Made by a program: the position numbers and the translations under genes. This document shows positions 24,557 to 28,925 of a stretch of 28,925 nt of DNA, piece after piece. How positions within the stretch are numbered: the first letter of the stretch is position 1; each line of letters opens with the position of its first letter. Under the pieces are notes generated by a model. The model searched no databases. It worked only from the letters and a program-made list of their open reading frames with translations, and was not told the DNA's origin. Source of the stretch: Cloacimonetes bacterium UBA5835 (GTDB taxonomy: Bacteria > Cloacimonadota > Cloacimonadia > Cloacimonadales > Cloacimonadaceae); NCBI GenBank assembly GCA_002432865.1, contig DJGX01000061.1, positions 1-28,925 of the forward strand, given 5' to 3'.

Positions 24557-25338
24557 CTGTGGGTTAGTTTTGAAAGATGTTCTATTATTAATTCAACAGC
24601 TTCATCACTGTTACCTTCAAACTTTTCCACCTGCTTTTCATGATGGGGAGAAAAAATACTCATAACCTGTGTTGGAGAACCATTTAAACCAGTTTCTTTT
24701 TCGTTCAATCCAAGATCATCACAATTCCAAACAGTAAGAACAGCAGTTTTGGCATTTTTCTTTCCACGCAAAGAAGGCAAGCGGGGGACATTGATTTCCT
24801 TAACAACAGAAATCACTGCTGGAAGCTGCATCGAAATACGATCGTAACCATCTTCCAGTAAGCGTTCTACAACTGCTGAATTTTCAGAAAACGATTCAAT
24901 TTTGCGAACATAGCAAGTTTGAGGAATTTTTAAATGAGCTGCAATTCCAGGACCTACTTGTCCAGTATCTCCATCAATAGCTTGTTGCCCTGTTAAAATA
25001 AGAGTATAATCTCCAATTTTTCTTATAGCAGCAGCCAAAGTTAAACTGGTAGCAAGTGTATCAGCTCCTGCAAAACGACGATCTGACAAAAGAATAATAT
25101 TATCCACTCCTAAAGAAACAGTTTCCCGCAGTGTAGTTTCACATTGGTTAGGACCCATACTGATGGCTGTAACTGTTCCGCCGTATTTCTCTTTTAAACG
25201 AACTGCTTCTTCAACGGCATATGCGTCGAAAGGATTTAAAATACTTTCTACACCTTCTCTGACCAAAGTATTGGTCTTGGGGTCAATCTTAATTTCTGTA
25301 GTATTGGGAACTTGTTTTACACACACAATATAATGCAT
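24553..25338 (-). CDS. etfB: Electron transfer flavoprotein beta subunit
   Basis: The 261-residue protein matches EtfB. It starts IVCVKQVPNTTEIKIDPKTN and has LVREGVESILNPFDAYAVEEA, AISMGPNQ, GVDNIILLSDRRFAGADT, LILTGQQAIDGDTGQVGPGI and PAVISVVKEINVPRLPSLRG. With EtfA it binds FAD and AMP and moves electrons between acyl-CoA or other dehydrogenases and the respiratory or bifurcating partner. No etfA is adjacent: lgt follows with a 4-base overlap and the sugar aminotransferase precedes it by 12 bases. The partner must lie elsewhere. Confidence 0.95.
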   Translation of the reverse strand: MHYIVCVKQVPNTTEIKIDPKTNTLVREGVESILNPFDAYAVEEAVRLKEKYGGTVTAISMGPNQCETTLRETVSLGVDNIILLSDRRFAGADTLATSLTLAAAIRKIGDYTLILTGQQAIDGDTGQVGPGIAAHLKIPQTCYVRKIESFSENSAVVERLLEDGYDRISMQLPAVISVVKEINVPRLPSLRGKKNAKTAVLTVWNCDDLGLNEKETGLNGSPTQVMSIFSPHHEKQVEKFEGNSDEAVELIIEHLSKLTHR

Positions 25339-25350
25339 TTTTATTTTCCT

Positions 25351-26457
25351 TTAACCAAAATAAAAGTTAGTTATTGTTTCACAAACATATTGCTTTTGTT
25401 CATCTGTGAGCTCCGGATAAATAGGGATGGAAAGAACTTTAAGAGAAAGCTCTTCAGCCACAGGCATATCTCCTTTTTTATAACCAAGAGAACTAAAACA
25501 CTCCTGTAAATGCAAAGGAAGAGGATAATAGACAGCACACCCTATGCCTTTGGATTTCAAATAGGCCATCAGCTCATCTCTTTTTTCACAGACGAGGGTA
25601 TATTGATTATATATACTCACCGCTCGAGAATCTATATGAGGAATCCTTATTCCGGGAATATTCTTGAGGTGTGAATTGTAAAAATCTGCATTAGCTCGGC
25701 GACCCTTGCTCCAGGTTTCAAGAAAATCCAATTTTACACCCAAAACAGCTGCCTGCAAGGTATCTAAACGACTGTTTAAACCAATCCATTTATGATAATA
25801 CTTAGGATTTTCTCCATGAACCCTTAATTGACGCAATTTAAAAGCTAAATCATCATCATTGGTCATACACATTCCGGCATCACCCATCGCACCAAGATTT
25901 TTAGAAGGGAAGAAAGAAAGAGTTCCAATATCGCCAAAAGCACAACTCATTTTTCCGTTCCAAGTACATCCAATACCCTGAGCGTTATCTTCAATAACTT
26001 TTAAATTATATTTTTGGGCAATAGCCATAATAGAATCCATATCGGCACATTGACCAAATAAATGAACTGGTAGAATGGCTTTTGTTTTTTCGGTTATAGC
26101 CGCTTCTATTTTATCGGGATCAAGATTAAAAGTTAGCGGATCGATATCTACAAAAACCGGGGTTGCATTATTACGCGATATGGAAGAAGCAGTTGCAAAA
26201 AAAGTGAAAGGAGTAGTAATAATTTCATCACCTTCACCAATTTCCAATGCTTTAATAGCTAAAACAAGGGCATCTGTTCCAGAAGCACAACCAATGGCAT
26301 TCTTAATCCCTAAGTAATCAGCCATTTTATTCTCAAATTCCTTAACAGGTGGCCCCATTATATATTGATGCTCTGCAAAGACACCTTCCAGTGCTTCTTT
26401 AATTCTTCCCATTACAGGTACATATTGTGCTTTAAGATCCAACATAGGAACATTCAT
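25351..26457 (-). CDS. DegT/DnrJ/EryC1/StrS-type sugar aminotransferase
   Basis: The 368-residue protein is a PLP-dependent aminotransferase of nucleotide-sugar pathways. NVPMLDLKAQY begins it, GCASGTDALVLAIKAL at 56-71 is the cofactor phosphate region, and EDNAQGIG is the Asp that holds the PLP ring. SFFPSKNLGAMGDAG carries the Schiff-base Lys at 186. It should convert a keto-nucleotide sugar to the amino sugar, using glutamate, for surface glycan. It follows the SLBB export protein by 18 bases and shares the operon with a sugar epimerase. Confidence 0.93.
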   Translation of the reverse strand: MNVPMLDLKAQYVPVMGRIKEALEGVFAEHQYIMGPPVKEFENKMADYLGIKNAIGCASGTDALVLAIKALEIGEGDEIITTPFTFFATASSISRNNATPVFVDIDPLTFNLDPDKIEAAITEKTKAILPVHLFGQCADMDSIMAIAQKYNLKVIEDNAQGIGCTWNGKMSCAFGDIGTLSFFPSKNLGAMGDAGMCMTNDDDLAFKLRQLRVHGENPKYYHKWIGLNSRLDTLQAAVLGVKLDFLETWSKGRRANADFYNSHLKNIPGIRIPHIDSRAVSIYNQYTLVCEKRDELMAYLKSKGIGCAVYYPLPLHLQECFSSLGYKKGDMPVAEELSLKVLSIPIYPELTDEQKQYVCETITNFYFG

Positions 26458-26475
26458 TATTGTTTCATCTCCTTC

Positions 26476-27861
26476 TTAATTTGCTGTAAGTGCATGAATT
26501 CCAAGAATAATTGTCACAACTGATGAAGTTAGCGTTACAATGTCCTTTACATCAGTCCATAAAGAACGATCAGTTTGAGCAGGAATAAAAATAGTATCTC
26601 CTGGTTGTATAGCAACTTTTTTATTAGGTTTAACCCAATTTCCGCTGGTACCACGAATGATACGATCTTTGCCTGTTTTGCGATTATTCGTGTAACCTCC
26701 AGCAGCTTGAATATAATAACTCCAATCCTTACCTTCCATCCAAGGTATCATACCTGGATTTTTAACTTGTCCACTAACCCAAACCATATTGATTTTTTCT
26801 GGGATGTAAATAATATCTCCGTCGAAAAGAGTAGGATTTGAATCCTTTCCTTCACTGTCCATCATTTTAACGGGGTCTATACTGTATTTTCCTTTCAGTT
26901 GCTGAAGATTGGTTCTCAAATATGAATATTCTAAAGGGGTCATTTCATTCAAGCTTCTTTGCATCAGCATTTCAAAATAAGGATCAGGATCAACATTAAT
27001 ATTTTCATTATAATAGACCATTGTTTTTATATTGCCCCGCTTTGTTAAACCACCTGCTTGCTGGAGAACTTCGTAAAGAGTTGTATTGGTATCAATAACA
27101 TATTCACCGGGATTTTTAACCTGACCGTATATCTTAATTCTTTGGCGGGTCCTAATTTCTGAATCGCAAGATATTAGAATACGATCATCAGCTTGTAAGG
27201 GTAAGTTTAATAAAGAAGGGTTGGCTTTAAGATCATAGTTTAGAACATCATAGTCAATACGGTTTTCTTTATAACGATAGAGCTGAAGTTTAGAAATATC
27301 AGCATCAAAAGTGAAACCTAAGGAAAGTTCGATTATTGTGCTAATTTTATCGCCTTCTACAAATTCCAGCTCACCTGGAAGATTAATACCTCCGCCGATG
27401 GAAACAAAATTTTTGATGGCTGGAACATAAACCACATCTCCATCTTTTAGAAAAGGGTTATTATTTATATCTCCCATACGATAGAATTTCAGCAAATCAT
27501 AGGTTTCAGTTTTACCGTTCCTGATTATTTGAATGCTTCGTAAACCTTGATTTTTCTCGTATCCCATTTTATCTTTTGTTTCTTTCTCAGGTTTAGGTGG
27601 AGATAAAAGCTGGGCTGGCTTTACAGTTTCCTGTACTATACCCATCTCCGATTTTGCTTGTTCAACAGCAGTAGATTTACTTATCATTAAAAGGTCTGAA
27701 AGTCGGTTTAAAGGAGTAAGTTGATAAACCCCCGGATTTTCTACATAGCCAGTTAAACTTATATTAATAGGAACAATCCCTTCAATGGTAGAATTCTCAG
27801 TTGCTACAAGTAAAGATAGAGATAATGAAAGAGTTAAGATAAGAATGAACTTAATTCTCAT
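26476..27861 (-). CDS. SLBB-domain polysaccharide export-type protein
   Basis: The 461-residue protein starts with a signal peptide (about 1-21). About four SLBB-like repeats follow, marked by GYVENPGVYQL, GGGINLPGELEFVEG, GQVKNPGEYVID and GQVKNPGMIPW, each trailed by an R-[DE]-GD-type strand such as QPGDTIFIPA. The C-terminus has a hydrophobic helix (about 443-458, TSSVVTIILGIHAL). SLBB proteins form or line envelope channels for polysaccharide export, as in the Wza family. The typical Wza N-terminal export domain and lipobox are not seen. Its start overlaps the epimerase gene by 11 bases. Confidence 0.88.
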   Translation of the reverse strand: MRIKFILILTLSLSLSLLVATENSTIEGIVPINISLTGYVENPGVYQLTPLNRLSDLLMISKSTAVEQAKSEMGIVQETVKPAQLLSPPKPEKETKDKMGYEKNQGLRSIQIIRNGKTETYDLLKFYRMGDINNNPFLKDGDVVYVPAIKNFVSIGGGINLPGELEFVEGDKISTIIELSLGFTFDADISKLQLYRYKENRIDYDVLNYDLKANPSLLNLPLQADDRILISCDSEIRTRQRIKIYGQVKNPGEYVIDTNTTLYEVLQQAGGLTKRGNIKTMVYYNENINVDPDPYFEMLMQRSLNEMTPLEYSYLRTNLQQLKGKYSIDPVKMMDSEGKDSNPTLFDGDIIYIPEKINMVWVSGQVKNPGMIPWMEGKDWSYYIQAAGGYTNNRKTGKDRIIRGTSGNWVKPNKKVAIQPGDTIFIPAQTDRSLWTDVKDIVTLTSSVVTIILGIHALTAN

Positions 27862-28810
27862 AATATTCTATCATCCTGGTTATTATATCGTCCAATTTGA
27901 GTTTTGGCTCCCAGTCGATATATTTCTTTATTTTTGATAAATTCGGCTCTCTATGCATCATATCCTCAAAACCTTCCTCAAAAGCATCATTATAACTCAT
28001 GTAATCTATAGGAGATTTACTATGACACATATCTTTAACCTTATGGGCAAGAGCAGATATACTGATAGACTCTGTGGTTCCTACATTAAATATTTCACCT
28101 GCGCATTCTGGTGTATTCATCAACTTTATAAATGCTTGAATAACATCAGAAACATCAGCAAAACATCGTGTTTGTTCTCCTGTACCATAAATGATTAGGG
28201 GTTGATTTAAAAGAGCTGCTTTTATAAATTTGGGTAAAACCATTCCATACTGACCAGTTTGTCTGGGGCCTACTGTATTAAAACAACGGACAATAACTAC
28301 CGGTAATTTTTTTTCTCTATAGAAAGCAAGAGCCAAAAATTCATCTATTGCCTTACTACAGCTGTAACCCCATCTACTGATATGAGTTGAACCCAGCAAA
28401 CGATCATCGGTTTCAGAAAAAGGAACCTGTTCACTTTTACCGTATATTTCACTTGTGGAAGCGATAAGTGCTTTAGCTTTATATTTATTGCAAAGCTCCA
28501 ACACATTGTCTGTTCCACCGATATTGGTCTTTAGTGATAAGAGTGGATTTTCAATAATGTATTTTACACCTACCGCAGCGGCTAGATGATATACTTGATC
28601 AACATTACTAATGAGTTTATCCATCAGTTCGCGATTCAAGACACTGCCAATAGTTAAATGAAATTTGGGCTTATCTTTGAAGGACTCGATATTTTCCAAG
28701 CGCCCTGTTGAGAGGTTATCTATTACATAAACATTGTTCCCCTCTTCTAATAGCTTTTCTGCTAAATGCGAGCCAATAAATCCGGCTCCGCCAGTAATCA
28801 GAATTCTCAT
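27851..28810 (-). CDS. NAD-dependent epimerase/dehydratase of nucleotide sugars
   Basis: The 319-residue protein is an extended SDR. The NAD site is ITGGAGFIGSHLAE (5-18), the acid-base pair is Y149 and K153 in GYSCSKAIDEF, and the serine is within ASTSEIYG. NTVGPRQTGQYGMV and GTGEQTRCFADVSDVI are substrate-side marks of UDP-glucuronate decarboxylase and UDP-sugar epimerase relatives. It makes or interconverts a nucleotide sugar used for surface glycan; which one is not clear. GGAG at 28816-28819 is the ribosome binding site. It is the first gene of the eight-gene operon. Confidence 0.91.
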   Translation of the reverse strand: MRILITGGAGFIGSHLAEKLLEEGNNVYVIDNLSTGRLENIESFKDKPKFHLTIGSVLNRELMDKLISNVDQVYHLAAAVGVKYIIENPLLSLKTNIGGTDNVLELCNKYKAKALIASTSEIYGKSEQVPFSETDDRLLGSTHISRWGYSCSKAIDEFLALAFYREKKLPVVIVRCFNTVGPRQTGQYGMVLPKFIKAALLNQPLIIYGTGEQTRCFADVSDVIQAFIKLMNTPECAGEIFNVGTTESISISALAHKVKDMCHSKSPIDYMSYNDAFEEGFEDMMHREPNLSKIKKYIDWEPKLKLDDIITRMIEYYEN

Positions 28811-28925
28811 TTTTACTCCATCTTTCTATAGCTCAAATTGTACCATATATTTTAATGTTAGGCATATTGATTTGATACTCGTTATTTTGTCAATGAGAAA
28901 GTAGTTGGCATTCCCATATTTTTTT
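28811..28925 (-). promoter_or_regulatory. Upstream region of the epimerase operon
   Basis: Minus-strand TTGACA at 28888-28893 is a perfect -35 hexamer. A -10 at standard spacing is poor (TCAATA or CAATAT). No other gene is seen before the window edge. Confidence 0.4.

Overview
The window looks like a chromosomal segment of an AT-rich, Gram-negative, probably anaerobic bacterium. Several predicted lipoproteins, an outer-membrane-barrel-like protein, a LolA/LolB-like lipoprotein, Lgt and surface-polysaccharide genes point to a two-membrane envelope. The gene set and low GC resemble Candidatus Cloacimonas and relatives (Cloacimonadota). That placement is an impression from gene content, not a search result.

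Layout. Bases 1-1285 hold no confident gene. They contain two small minus-strand reading frames, one Cys-rich and broken by a TGA, and a compact cluster of ATCACT repeats. A tRNA-Phe(GAA) follows at 1286-1361, then a single-domain CheY-like response regulator (1545-1913). A tightly packed minus-strand operon runs from 9052 down to 1922: xseA, a secreted GH10-like (DUF187) hydrolase, a polysaccharide flippase, a shortened protein resembling a methyltransferase without its SAM-binding core, and two GT4-type glycosyltransferases. Most junctions overlap. Next on the minus strand are a nitroreductase and an ABC-F ATPase, then tRNA-Arg(CCG), then a NodB-type polysaccharide deacetylase lipoprotein coupled to a probable outer-membrane barrel. 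The last pair is driven by a near-consensus sigma-70 promoter that overlaps the longest possible start and so corrects it to 13682.

Bases 13983-18437 are a plus-strand operon with ATGA/GTGA-type overlaps: coaBC, an SDR oxidoreductase, a DUF3108 envelope protein, queA and birA. A TPR lipoprotein follows, closed by a clear rho-independent terminator at 20260-20286. Bases 20287-21200 are a decayed intergenic stretch with a purine tract and the left end of an IS3-like transposase gene. The right third (28810 down to 21201) is an eight-gene minus-strand operon: NAD-dependent sugar epimerase, SLBB export protein, DegT-type sugar aminotransferase, etfB, lgt, a LolA/LolB-like lipoprotein, purB and a DUF2147 protein.

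Taken together the window is mostly core metabolism (coenzyme A, biotin loading, queuosine, purine synthesis) interleaved with surface-glycan synthesis and export and lipoprotein biogenesis. I did not find a defence system, CRISPR array, prophage or clearly new multi-gene system. The points most worth checking are the apparently core-deleted methyltransferase, the ATCACT repeat cluster next to the broken Cys-rich frame, and etfB without etfA.
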